This document shows positions 24,863 to 33,900 of a stretch of 64,000 bases of DNA, one piece after another. Each line of letters opens with the position of its first letter. The stretch's first letter is position 1. The translations under genes were made by a program, and so were the position numbers. Source of the DNA: Prevotella sp. (lineage in GTDB: Bacteria; Bacteroidota; Bacteroidia; Bacteroidales; Bacteroidaceae); assembly GCA_024681875.1 (NCBI GenBank), contig JAILAA010000006.1, positions 1-64,000 of the forward strand. Reading direction: 5' to 3'. The notes under the pieces were generated by a model, which made no database searches, was not told the origin of the DNA, and was given only the letters and a program-made list of their open reading frames with translations.

Positions 24863-25966
24863 ATGAAACCATACGACTATCTCATCGTGGGAGCAGGCTT
24901 CTTCGGAGCCACCTTCGCTCACTTGGCTACACAGTCAGGCAAGCGCTGTCTCGTAGTAGACAAGCGGAGCCACACAGGCGGCAATGCCTATTGCAAGGAT
25001 GTGGACGGCATTCATGTCCACCTGTACGGCGCACATATCTTCCATACCGGGAACAAAGAAGTGTGGGACTTTGTCAACCGCTTGGCCACCTTCAACCGCT
25101 ACACCAACTCCCCTATTGCCAACTACAAGGGCCGTCTGTTCAACCTGCCGTTCAACATGAACACCTTTTATCAGCTGTGGGGCGTGCGCACTCCTCAGGA
25201 GGCCAAGGCGAAGATTGATGAACAGAGGCAGGAGATGCTGGGACGTGAGCCGCAGAATCTGGAGGAGCAGGCCATCTCGCTGGTAGGACGTGACATCTAC
25301 GAAATACTCGTCAAGGACTACACCGAGAAGCAATGGGGCCGCAAGTGTACTGAACTGCCCGCGTTCATCATCCGCCGTCTGCCTGTACGCCTCACCTTCG
25401 ACAACAATTATTTCAGCGACCCCTATCAGGGAATACCCATCGGCGGCTACAATGTCATCATCGATAAGCTGCTGGCAGGTTCAGAGGTGCGGCTTGCGAC
25501 GGATTTTCTTCAGCATCGTGCAGAATTGAGCGAGCTGGCCACGACAGTGGTCTACAGCGGCGCCATTGACGCTTACTTCGACTATAGTCTTGGCCATTTA
25601 GACTGGCGCACACTTCGCTTCGAACACGAGCGCTTGGAAATACCCGACTATCAGGGCAATGCCGTAATGAACTTCACCGATGCCGACACCCCCTACACAC
25701 GTATTATCGAGCACAAGCACTTTGAATTCGGGCAGCAGCCTTTCACCGTCATCAGCCGTGAGTATAGCAGCGAGTGGACGATAGGGGCCGAGCCTTTCTA
25801 CACCGTTAACGACGAGCGAAACAACCAGTTGGCCGGGCAGTATCGTGAGTTGGCCCGACAGCAACCCCACACCCTCTTCTGCGGTCGGCTGGCAGAATAC
25901 CGCTACTATGACATAGACCAGGTCGTCAGCCGAGCCTTCGAGTGTTGGGCTATGGTTAATCAATAA
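24863..25966 (+). CDS. glf: UDP-galactopyranose mutase
   Basis: Glf converts UDP-galactopyranose to UDP-galactofuranose, using reduced FAD, and supplies Galf for surface polysaccharides. The 367-residue protein begins with the FAD dinucleotide fold (YLIVGAGFFGATFA) and keeps HTGGNAY, HIFHTGNKEVWDF, FNLPFNM and the ERP-type tail region. The start is the ATG at 24863; an in-frame TTG at 24848 is less likely. It is 8 bases after the esterase gene and is the first cytoplasmic sugar-nucleotide enzyme in an operon that otherwise begins with exported enzymes. Confidence 0.93.
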   Translation: MKPYDYLIVGAGFFGATFAHLATQSGKRCLVVDKRSHTGGNAYCKDVDGIHVHLYGAHIFHTGNKEVWDFVNRLATFNRYTNSPIANYKGRLFNLPFNMNTFYQLWGVRTPQEAKAKIDEQRQEMLGREPQNLEEQAISLVGRDIYEILVKDYTEKQWGRKCTELPAFIIRRLPVRLTFDNNYFSDPYQGIPIGGYNVIIDKLLAGSEVRLATDFLQHRAELSELATTVVYSGAIDAYFDYSLGHLDWRTLRFEHERLEIPDYQGNAVMNFTDADTPYTRIIEHKHFEFGQQPFTVISREYSSEWTIGAEPFYTVNDERNNQLAGQYRELARQQPHTLFCGRLAEYRYYDIDQVVSRAFECWAMVNQ

Positions 25967-25979
25967 TAATGAATAGAAA

Positions 25980-27800
25980 ATGCAAGCAATCATACTGGCG
26001 GCGGGAATGGGCCGCAGACTTGGAGAGTACACCAAGAATAACACCAAGTGCATGGTGCCTGTCAATGGTACGCCGCTTATAGACAGGCTGTTAGGTGAAT
26101 TGGTAAAACAAACGCTGCAGCGTGTCATTCTTGTCGTGGGCTATAAGGGACAGGAGCTGAAAGACTATATAGACCACCGCTATGACGACAGGCTGAAGAT
26201 AGAGTATGTCGAAAATCCCGTATACGACAAGACGAACAACATCTATTCGTTGGCACTGGCCAAAGAACAGCTACAGGAAGATGACACTTTGCTGGTGGAA
26301 AGCGACCTGATTTTCAGCGACCGTCTCATCCCGATGGTCTTGGAAAACCCACAGCCCAACCTCGCACTGGTGGCGAAATACGAGAGCTGGATGGACGGCA
26401 CAATGGTAACTATCGACGAGGAAAGTAACATTGTGAACTTCATCTCGAAGGACGCTTTCAACTATGCAGATGCAGACAAGTATTACAAGACGGTAAACAT
26501 CTACAAGTTCAGCCGTGAGTTCTTGCAGACGAAGTATGTGCCATTCCTCGATGCCTATACCAAGGCAGTAGGGTTGAATGAATATTACGAGAATGTCTTG
26601 CGCATCCTCTTGCTGCTGAACAGCCACGACTTGAAGGCGCTGTCCGTCGGTGGTGAAAAATGGTATGAGATAGACGACAAGCAAGACCTTGACATCGCCG
26701 AGGCCATCTTTGCCGACGAGGAACACATGCTTCGCAAATACTATGGGCGCTATGGCGGCTTCTGGCGCTTTCCGCAGATGCTTGATTTCTGCTATCTGGT
26801 TAACCCCTATTTCCCCAGCCGCAGGTTGAAGGACGAGTTGCGTGCCAACTTCGACACGCTGCTCACGGAATATCCGTCGGGCATGAAGGTCAACACGCTC
26901 ATTGCCAGCAAGAGCTTTGGAGTGAGCGAGCAGTACATCGTGCCTGGCAACGGCGCAGCAGAGCTCATCAAGGTGCTGATGGAGACTCACACCTCACACC
27001 TCACAACAGGCTTCATCCGTCCCACCTTCGAGGAATATCCCAACCGCTATGACAAGGACAGGCAGGTGACCTTCGTGCCACAGAACGCCGACTACCGCTA
27101 TACTGCCGACGACTTGATGGCATTCTTTGCCGACAAGGGCATCGCCCAGCTGATGCTTATCAACCCCGACAACCCTTCGGGCAACTTCATCCCCAAGGAC
27201 GACGTGCTGCGCCTGGCGGCATGGTGCGAGGAACGCGCCATTCGCTTAGTTGTAGACGAGAGCTTTGTAGACTTCAGTGAAGACTATACCACGAACTCGC
27301 TGTTGAGCGATGCCACGTTAGAGGCCTATCCCCACATGGCCGTGATGAAGAGCATCTCGAAGAGCTATGGCGTGCCGGGCCTTCGCCTGGGCATTCTCGC
27401 CTCAGCCGACAAGGAGCTCATTGCCTGCATCAAGAAAGAGGTGAGCATCTGGAATCTCAACTCCTTTGCAGAGTTCTTCATGCAGATCTACAACAAGCAC
27501 GAGAACGACTACCGGCACGCCTGCGCCAAGTTCGTGGCCGAGCGTGCCAGCTTCTTTCAGCAGCTGCGCACCATATCCTTCCTGCGTGTCATGCCCTCGC
27601 AGGCCAACTACTTCCTCTGCGAGGTGCTGCCGCCATACAAGGCCAGCGAGATAGTGGTGAGCCTATTGAAACGGCACAACATACTGACACGCGACTGCAG
27701 CCTGAAGCCCGGACTTGACCCTGAAAGGCAATACATGCGCATTGCCGTGCGCAACCATGAGGACAATCAGCGGCTCATAGAGGCGTTAAAAGAATTGTAG
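25980..27800 (+). CDS. Fusion of a LicC-like nucleotidyltransferase and a CobC/HisC-like aminotransferase or decarboxylase
   Basis: This 606-residue cytoplasmic enzyme has two parts. Residues 1-240 are a sugar- or choline-phosphate nucleotidyltransferase (ILAAGMGRRLGEYT, KCMVPVNGTPLI, LVESDLIF). Residues 265-606 are a class I/II PLP enzyme. The PLP lysine is K461 in SISKSYGVPGLRLG, with NPDNPSGNF and VDESFVDF, the last two closer to L-threonine-phosphate decarboxylase (CobC/CobD) than to ordinary HisC. A logical product is a CDP-linked amino alcohol: the PLP half would make phosphoethanolamine or a relative from a phospho-amino acid and the other half would activate it. This is inference. The nearby licD gene would be the transferase. 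A known parallel is PntC, which fuses a nucleotidyltransferase to an aminoethylphosphonate transaminase. Confidence 0.82.
   Translation: MQAIILAAGMGRRLGEYTKNNTKCMVPVNGTPLIDRLLGELVKQTLQRVILVVGYKGQELKDYIDHRYDDRLKIEYVENPVYDKTNNIYSLALAKEQLQEDDTLLVESDLIFSDRLIPMVLENPQPNLALVAKYESWMDGTMVTIDEESNIVNFISKDAFNYADADKYYKTVNIYKFSREFLQTKYVPFLDAYTKAVGLNEYYENVLRILLLLNSHDLKALSVGGEKWYEIDDKQDLDIAEAIFADEEHMLRKYYGRYGGFWRFPQMLDFCYLVNPYFPSRRLKDELRANFDTLLTEYPSGMKVNTLIASKSFGVSEQYIVPGNGAAELIKVLMETHTSHLTTGFIRPTFEEYPNRYDKDRQVTFVPQNADYRYTADDLMAFFADKGIAQLMLINPDNPSGNFIPKDDVLRLAAWCEERAIRLVVDESFVDFSEDYTTNSLLSDATLEAYPHMAVMKSISKSYGVPGLRLGILASADKELIACIKKEVSIWNLNSFAEFFMQIYNKHENDYRHACAKFVAERASFFQQLRTISFLRVMPSQANYFLCEVLPPYKASEIVVSLLKRHNILTRDCSLKPGLDPERQYMRIAVRNHEDNQRLIEALKEL
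26987..27010 (+). repeat. Short CTCACACCTCACA tract inside the fusion gene
   Basis: Imperfect repeats of ctcacacc encode HTSHLTT within the aminotransferase half. They match the low-complexity family seen elsewhere in the window and lie on a probable surface loop between MET and GFIRPTFEEYP. Confidence 0.5.
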
Positions 27801-27804
27801 AGCC

Positions 27805-28809
27805 ATGAAGGTCTGTATCTGTGGCGGAGGCAATCTGGGACATGTCATAGCCGGCTTCGTGTCGGCTCAGCATCCCTTCGAAGTGAGTGTCTTTACGCGG
27901 CATCCCGAGCGATGGCAGCAGGAGCTGATAGTTGAGACCCCGGAAGGAACGGCGCTCACAGGAAAGCTGGCGGATGTAACCAGCGATGCCCGTCAGGCAG
28001 TCACGGGTGCCGATGTAGTGTTGCTGTGCCTTCCGGGATACGCCATTAGGGAGATGCTGTGCGAGATAAGGGAATACCTGACACCTTCAACGGCCGTAGG
28101 CAGCGTTGTCAGCAGCACAGGCTTCTTCTTCGTGGCCGACGAAGTCCTCCCGCCGTCCATCCCCATCTTCGGATTTCAGCGTGTACCCTTCATAGCACGC
28201 ATCATCGACTATGGCCGTCACGCACGCCTTATGGGCTACAAAGACCGTCTTCATGTAGCCATAGAGCATACAGAAAACAAGGAAAAGACACGCCGCACAC
28301 TGGAGCTCATGCTGAAGACACCCGTCTCATTGCTGCAGAGCCATTATGAAGCAAGCCTTTCCAACAGTAACCCGCTGCTGCATCCTTCCCGTCTGTACGA
28401 CCTGTGGAGCGACTGGCATGAAGGCCTTTTTTACGAGCGAGAGCCCCTGTTCTATGAAGAGTGGACAGAAAGGGCCGCACAGCTGTATATCGATATGGAC
28501 AGCGAGTTGCAGCGCCTGTTGCGTGTGCTGCCTGTCAGGAGCGGCAGCATCCCCACGGTGTTAGATTATTACGAGAGCCACGATGCCGTCTCTTTGGCTG
28601 CGAAGCTGCGCAGCATTGAAGCCTTCAAGGGAATCAAGGCCCCCATGAGGCTGACGGCGGGCGGTTATGTGCCTGATTTCGGGAGCCGCTATTTCGTTGA
28701 GGATTTTCCTTATGGCCTGTCTTTCATTCACCAACTGATGCACGCGAAGGGCATCCCGTCGCCAACTATTGACAGAGTCTTGGCCTGGGGTCTGACCACC
28801 AGGCTCTGA
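27805..28809 (+). CDS. NAD(P)-dependent opine-dehydrogenase-like protein
   Basis: This 334-residue protein has an N-terminal Rossmann fold (CICGGGNLGHVIAGF) and a C-terminal helical domain typical of octopine/nopaline dehydrogenases, with SNSNPLLHPSRLYDL carrying the conserved His. Those enzymes join an amino acid to a 2-oxo acid by reductive condensation. Five bases separate it from the fusion gene, so they are almost certainly co-transcribed. It may therefore modify the amino group of the headgroup made by that enzyme, much as N-(1-carboxyethyl) amino acids decorate some O-antigens. Its 3' end overlaps the convergent licD gene by 44 bases. Confidence 0.85.
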   Translation: MKVCICGGGNLGHVIAGFVSAQHPFEVSVFTRHPERWQQELIVETPEGTALTGKLADVTSDARQAVTGADVVLLCLPGYAIREMLCEIREYLTPSTAVGSVVSSTGFFFVADEVLPPSIPIFGFQRVPFIARIIDYGRHARLMGYKDRLHVAIEHTENKEKTRRTLELMLKTPVSLLQSHYEASLSNSNPLLHPSRLYDLWSDWHEGLFYEREPLFYEEWTERAAQLYIDMDSELQRLLRVLPVRSGSIPTVLDYYESHDAVSLAAKLRSIEAFKGIKAPMRLTAGGYVPDFGSRYFVEDFPYGLSFIHQLMHAKGIPSPTIDRVLAWGLTTRL

Positions 28810-29572
28810 AGTGATGCGTGACACGCTGCTCTACAGGCGGCAGGGTCATGTAGTCGCCATAGGTGTGCGACAGATAATCCTGATAGCCGATCATGGTCTT
28901 ATAGGTCTTCCCCTCAAACACGATGTCCGTCTGGGCTGCGATGTCCTCTGCGGGAAAACAATGCCCGATGGTGGGGCCTGCCTCTGTCATGTTGCAGACC
29001 GTGCCTGTTGGCTTGTCGGAGACAATAAGCCTCCTGATGGTGCGCTCTATCTTCTTCACGGACATGGGCCAGTGCTTGTAGACGATGTATGCCAACTTTG
29101 AATAGAGCGGGTTGAAGGAGGAGATCTTGCAACGCCGTATCTTGTAGAGCAGCTTCTTTTTCTTGAACACGCGCTCGCGCTCTGCCATGTCTTCTGTGAC
29201 GTAGTCTACGGGGAAGATGTCTATGTAGACGCCTATCTCATATCCTTCCACCTCGTCTTCCACCATCCTTGTGCGTGTGTCAATGACCTTGGCGAAGGTG
29301 TAGTAGTAGTGCGGCTCTTTCGACGGGCTGAGCAGCCTGTACGTGCCCGTTGCGTCGGCAAACTGCTCCATTATCAGGTCGTAGTCGCGGCGCGGCATGT
29401 AGATGTCTACATCGTCGTCCCATGGGATATAGCCGCCGTGGCGCACGGCTCCGATGAGGGTGCCGCTGGACAGGAAGTAGGTGAGGCCGTGTTGCTGGCA
29501 GAACTGGTGAACGTAGTCGAGGATGCCTAACTGTATGCTGCGGAGCTCTTGTGTGTCGGTGATTGGCTTCAT
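28766..29572 (-). CDS. LicD-family phosphotransferase
   Basis: LicD proteins move a phosphorylated headgroup such as phosphocholine from a CDP carrier to a surface glycan. The 268-residue protein shows the family core: FLSSGTLIGAVRHGGYIPWDDDVDIYMPR (about residues 31-59), with a DDDVD metal site, and YLSHTYGDYMTLPP near the end. The start at 29572 is preferred over a longer frame overlapping asnA. It follows asnA by 11 bases on the same strand. It runs head-on into the opine-dehydrogenase gene, and its last 14 or so codons lie inside that gene. Confidence 0.9.
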   Translation of the reverse strand: MKPITDTQELRSIQLGILDYVHQFCQQHGLTYFLSSGTLIGAVRHGGYIPWDDDVDIYMPRRDYDLIMEQFADATGTYRLLSPSKEPHYYYTFAKVIDTRTRMVEDEVEGYEIGVYIDIFPVDYVTEDMAERERVFKKKKLLYKIRRCKISSFNPLYSKLAYIVYKHWPMSVKKIERTIRRLIVSDKPTGTVCNMTEAGPTIGHCFPAEDIAAQTDIVFEGKTYKTMIGYQDYLSHTYGDYMTLPPVEQRVTHHFRAWWSDPRPRLCQ

Positions 29573-29583
29573 GTTGCTTGCTT

Positions 29584-30621
29584 TCAGATGAGAGGCATTC
29601 CCAGCCGCCGACATTCCTGCCGCATGTCTTCAGGCCAGATGCTGGCCTGTATCTCGCCTACGTGGGCTTTGTGCAGCAGCACCATGCAGAGGCGGCTCTG
29701 GCCTATTCCGCCGCCGATGCTGAGCGGCAGGCGGTCGTGCAGCAGCTGCTGGTGGAAGTAGAGTTGCTGTCTGCTCTCCTGGCCTTCCAGCTTCAGCTGG
29801 CGCAGGAGGCTCTCTTTGTCGACGCGTATGCCCATGGACGAGAGTTCTATGGAGTGTCCGAGAACGGGATACCAGATGAGGATGTCGCCATTGAGGCCTT
29901 TCAGCCCGTTTTCTGCCACGGTGCTCCAGTCATCGTAGTCAGGGGCTCGGCCGTCATGCTTCTCGCCATTGCTCAACAGGCCTCCGATGCCGATGATGAA
30001 CACTGCGCCGTAGGCTTCGCAGATGGCGTCCTCGCGCTCTTTCGGCGTCTTGTCGGGGTACATCCGGAGCAGCTCTTCGGCATGGATGAAATGTGTTTTC
30101 TCGGGCAGGAACGGCTGCAGCTGCGGGTAGGTCTCGCATGTAAGGTATTCGGTACGGCGGATGGCTGCGTAGATGCGCTCCACAACGTTGCGCAGGAAAG
30201 CCAGCGTGCGGTCTTCACGGGCAATGACGGCTTCCCAGTCCCACTGGTCGACATAAAGTGAATGTAGGTTGTCGAGCTCTTCGTCGGCACGTATGGCGTT
30301 CATGTCTGTGTAGACGCCGTAGCCGCGCTCTATTTCGTATTCGGCCAGCGTCAGACGCTTCCATTTCGCCAACGAGTGCACCACCTCGGCACGGGCGTCG
30401 CCCAAATCCTTGATGGGGAAACTGACAGGACGCTCGACGCCGTTCAAGTCGTCGTTGATGCCGAGTCCTTTCAGCACGAACAACGGCGCCGTGACGCGGC
30501 GAAGGCGCAGCTCGGTGCTCAGGTTTTGCTGAAAGAACTCCTTGATGAGTTTGATGCCCTGCTCTGTCTGGCGCATGTCAAGCAGGCGCTTGTAGTTGAT
30601 GGGATAGATGACCTTACTCAT
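29584..30621 (-). CDS. asnA: Ammonia-dependent asparagine synthetase (aspartate-ammonia ligase)
   Basis: AsnA makes asparagine from aspartate, ammonia and ATP through an aspartyl-AMP. The 345-residue protein resembles the core of a class II aminoacyl-tRNA synthetase. Visible blocks include VERPVSFPIKD, SLAKWKRLTLAEYEI, GVYTDMNAIR, YVDQWDWE, LGHSIELSSMGIRVD and LPLSIGGGIGQSRLCM. It is transcribed from its own consensus promoter and is followed by licD. Whether that pairing is functional or accidental is unclear; ammonia and amino-acid supply is a possible link. Confidence 0.95.
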   Translation of the reverse strand: MSKVIYPINYKRLLDMRQTEQGIKLIKEFFQQNLSTELRLRRVTAPLFVLKGLGINDDLNGVERPVSFPIKDLGDARAEVVHSLAKWKRLTLAEYEIERGYGVYTDMNAIRADEELDNLHSLYVDQWDWEAVIAREDRTLAFLRNVVERIYAAIRRTEYLTCETYPQLQPFLPEKTHFIHAEELLRMYPDKTPKEREDAICEAYGAVFIIGIGGLLSNGEKHDGRAPDYDDWSTVAENGLKGLNGDILIWYPVLGHSIELSSMGIRVDKESLLRQLKLEGQESRQQLYFHQQLLHDRLPLSIGGGIGQSRLCMVLLHKAHVGEIQASIWPEDMRQECRRLGMPLI

Positions 30622-30655
30622 ATCTTTTTACCTTGTTTTTTCTTTAATGGCGCCG

Positions 30656-30686
30656 CAAAGGTACAATAAAATAACGTAACGACAAA
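30656..30686 (-). promoter_or_regulatory. Promoter of asnA-licD
   Basis: On the minus strand TTTG (30683-30686) and TACCTTTG (30656-30663) are 19 bases apart, 35 bases before the asnA start. Confidence 0.8.
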
Positions 30687-30854
30687 CTATTTGGCCAAAT
30701 ATTTTGCAAAAAGTAAGCAAATATTGAAATACGCTAACATTTTGTATCGGCCCTTTCTCGCATGCGCATCTATAAATAATGAGAAAAAAGCAGGGACTTT
30801 TGCTATTCTCCGCTTTTTTAATATTCTGGGAAAGATTGTTTCGGAAAAAAACGC

Positions 30855-30862
30855 TACCTTTG
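30855..30862 (+). promoter_or_regulatory. -7 box of the PL11-GH3 operon
   Basis: TACCTTTG lies 71 bases before the PL11 start. The -33 region is weak (ATTG at 30835-30838, 16 bases upstream), as expected for a promoter that needs an activator such as a polysaccharide-utilisation regulator. Confidence 0.6.
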
Positions 30863-30933
30863 CATCCGAGTTCTGTTGTCTGTAACTCATTACCTTTTGA
30901 ACTACTGAAATTTCTAAAAACATACCACACAGC

Positions 30934-33900
30934 ATGAAAAGACTTATTTTAGCGTTATTGGCTCTGGCCACCGGATGGACAAGCCTTTTGGCACAAAGAC
31001 AAACTGACATTCTGGACCGTGGCCTTGTGGCGGTGCCTTCAGGCTCGGGTGCTTTTGTCAGCTGGCGTATCTTTGGCGAGGAGTATTACGATACGCAGTA
31101 CAACCTCTATCGCAACGGTGTGAAGATAGCCGGTCCGCTGAGTGTCTCCAATTACGTTGACCCGGATGGAAGGTCCGGGTCAAAATATCAGGTGGCAGCC
31201 GTCGTTCGCGGCACGGAGCAGGAGAAATGTGCCGAGGTGACACGCCTCAATCAACAGTATATTCAGTTTGCCGTGAAAAGCGTGACAAGCCGTACTGGCA
31301 GCAATATCACCAACGACTACAACATCAACGACATTGCTTTGGCTGACGTCGACGGCGATGGGATGTCGGAATTCATCGTAAAGCGCAACTATGTTGACGG
31401 CAGTTCGGTCGATGCCACCGCCTTTAACCTGTTGGAATGTTACAACATCAAGGGCGACAGGCTGTGGTATATTGACCTTGGGCCCAACATGGTGAGCGGC
31501 CCCGACGAGCAATATGACGCTGTGGGCTATGATTGGGACGGTGACGGCAAAGCCGAAATCCTGCTGCGCGGTGCCGACAACATGATCATCTATCATGCCG
31601 ACGGTACCACAACCAACATCGGCAATATGAATGTCAACACCCGCAACACCGTCAACCAGACTGCCAACATGACCTATACCAACTCTGGGGCGGAATACCT
31701 GCTGTATCTGGACGGACTGACAGGTAAGCCGTATCCCATTGGCAACAACGGACAGCTGTGGATGGACTATCCATTGCCACGTGGAAATGTCAATGACTGG
31801 GGCGACGGCTATGGCCACCGTTCCACGAAGCACTATTTCGGTGCGCCTTTCCTTGACGGACGGCACGCTTTCATCTTCCTCGGAAGAGGTTGTTACACCA
31901 AGCACCACATGAAGGCTTTCTCTGTCAATCCCGACACACATAAGCTTACACAATACTGGGAATGGAAAGGAGAGACGTGGCCCTACTTCGGCCAAGGATA
32001 CCATAACTACGGCATTGCCGATGTGGACTGGGATGGCCGCGATGAAATCGTCTTTGGCTCAATGGTCATCGACGACAACGGCAAAGGACTGCATACGACG
32101 GGTCTCGGACATGGCGATGCCCAGCATTGCTCTGACTTCGACCCCTACCGTCACGGTCAGGAAATCTTTGCCTGCAACGAAGACAGTCCGGCCATGAACT
32201 ACCGCGACGGCACTACAGGAAAGATTTACTATCGCCTGCAGTCGACAAGCGACGACGGAAGAGCCCTATGCGGAAATTTCTCCAACAACTATCCCGGAGC
32301 CATTGGCCATAGTTCACAATCAGGCACCATATCGTGTGTGGCCGACAAAGTCATTAGCGGAGCTCCCGGAGGTTTCACCAACAACTGGCGCATTTACTGG
32401 GACGGCGACTTACTTGAGGAGGGCCTTGACGGAGCCAGCTCCCGTGAAGGAGCAGCCCGTGTCTTCAAGGCTGACGGCAGCATCGTGTTCACTGCCGACG
32501 GCACCGCCAACTGCAACTGGACAAAGAACACCCCCTCTGCTGTTGGCGACATTCTGGGCGACTGGCGCGAGGAGATTGTTCAGCGCACCACAGATAATAA
32601 GTATATACGCGTATACACGACCAACATTTCTACGAAATGGCGTAACTACACTTTATGGCACGACCATCAATATCGTCAGGGTATGGTCTGGGAGAGCATG
32701 GGCTATAACCAGCCCCCTCATGCCAGCTATTTCCTCGGTGAGCTGGAAGGAATAACCATTGCGCCGCCGCCACTCACTATGACGGGCCGCACTGAGGTGA
32801 GTAATAACGGCACCATCGGCACTGAACACAACGACAAGCACGTCATTGTCTGCGAGACAAACGACACGCACATCACCGTTGCTGAAGGCGCTAACCCTTA
32901 TATGGTGACGTTTAACATTCCGTCATGGGTGCAGGGTACTAACAGTACCAATACTTCGGGCAATCCAAACATCCGCTATACCTATTATAACTGCGAGGTC
33001 AGCGGCGCAGCTTTTACGGGTGACATGCGCTTAGTGAAGCAAGGCGACGGTACACTCGTATTGCCTAAGACCGACAACACTTACACCGGCGAGACCAATG
33101 TGTGGGCTGGAACACTTGTCTTCGACGGCACGCTGAAGAACTCTAAGCTCTGGCTCAACCGCTTTGCCAAGCTCATCAGCAATGGCGGCGCTTTCCGTAG
33201 CATCAAAATGGAATACGATGCCCATCTGCTGCCTGGTGGCGAAAGCAACATTGGCACCATCAGCATCGACACACTTACGATGGGTTTCGGTGCCCGTGTC
33301 GTCATTGACCTCAACACCGAAGGAAAGCTGGCCGACAATCTGCAAACCATCTACATGAGTATAGAGAAGAAGAACTGGCAGTACGGTCCTAAATATTTGC
33401 AACCTGTCTTTGAGTTTGTCGTTCCTTCAGGTCAGGATATTCTTGAGGGCAACTACCTTCTGGGTACCATCGAGACGCTGAATGGTAACCTGGACGACAT
33501 CCGCATTGAAGGCTTAGGTACGAAGATGAAAAGCAAATTGGCGCTGGAAGAAGGTAAGCTCTACCTTGTCATAGAAGGAATGCGAGACCCCTCAGATGTT
33601 TTCTGGACTGGCACAGAATCCAACATATGGAACGTGGCTGACACAGAGAACTTCACGAGCAGCGAGGGAGAAAACGACATCTTCGTCAGTGGCGACAACG
33701 TACACTTTGACGACACGGCCTCGAAGTTTACCGTCACTCTCAATGGCGAGCTGGAAGCCGACACCGTATTCGTTTCCAATGAGGCTAAATACTACACATT
33801 CAGCGGCACAGGCAGCTTGGTAGGCAGCACTACGCTTGTGAAGCAGGGCAATGGGTTGCTGACCATCAAGAACGATAACAGCTACACTGGCGGCAACCGC

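Larger units (their letters stand above)
30622..30933. other. Divergent intergenic region between asnA and the PL11 gene
   Basis: These 312 bases hold two outward promoter boxes (asnA at 30656-30686, PL11 at 30855-30862). The AT-rich middle, about 30690-30850, shows no gene, repeat or clear hairpin. Confidence 0.7.

Noticed and set aside
29563..30261. 232-codon plus-strand open frame
   Set aside because: It is antisense to asnA, a certain gene, and is the product of GC-rich codon use.
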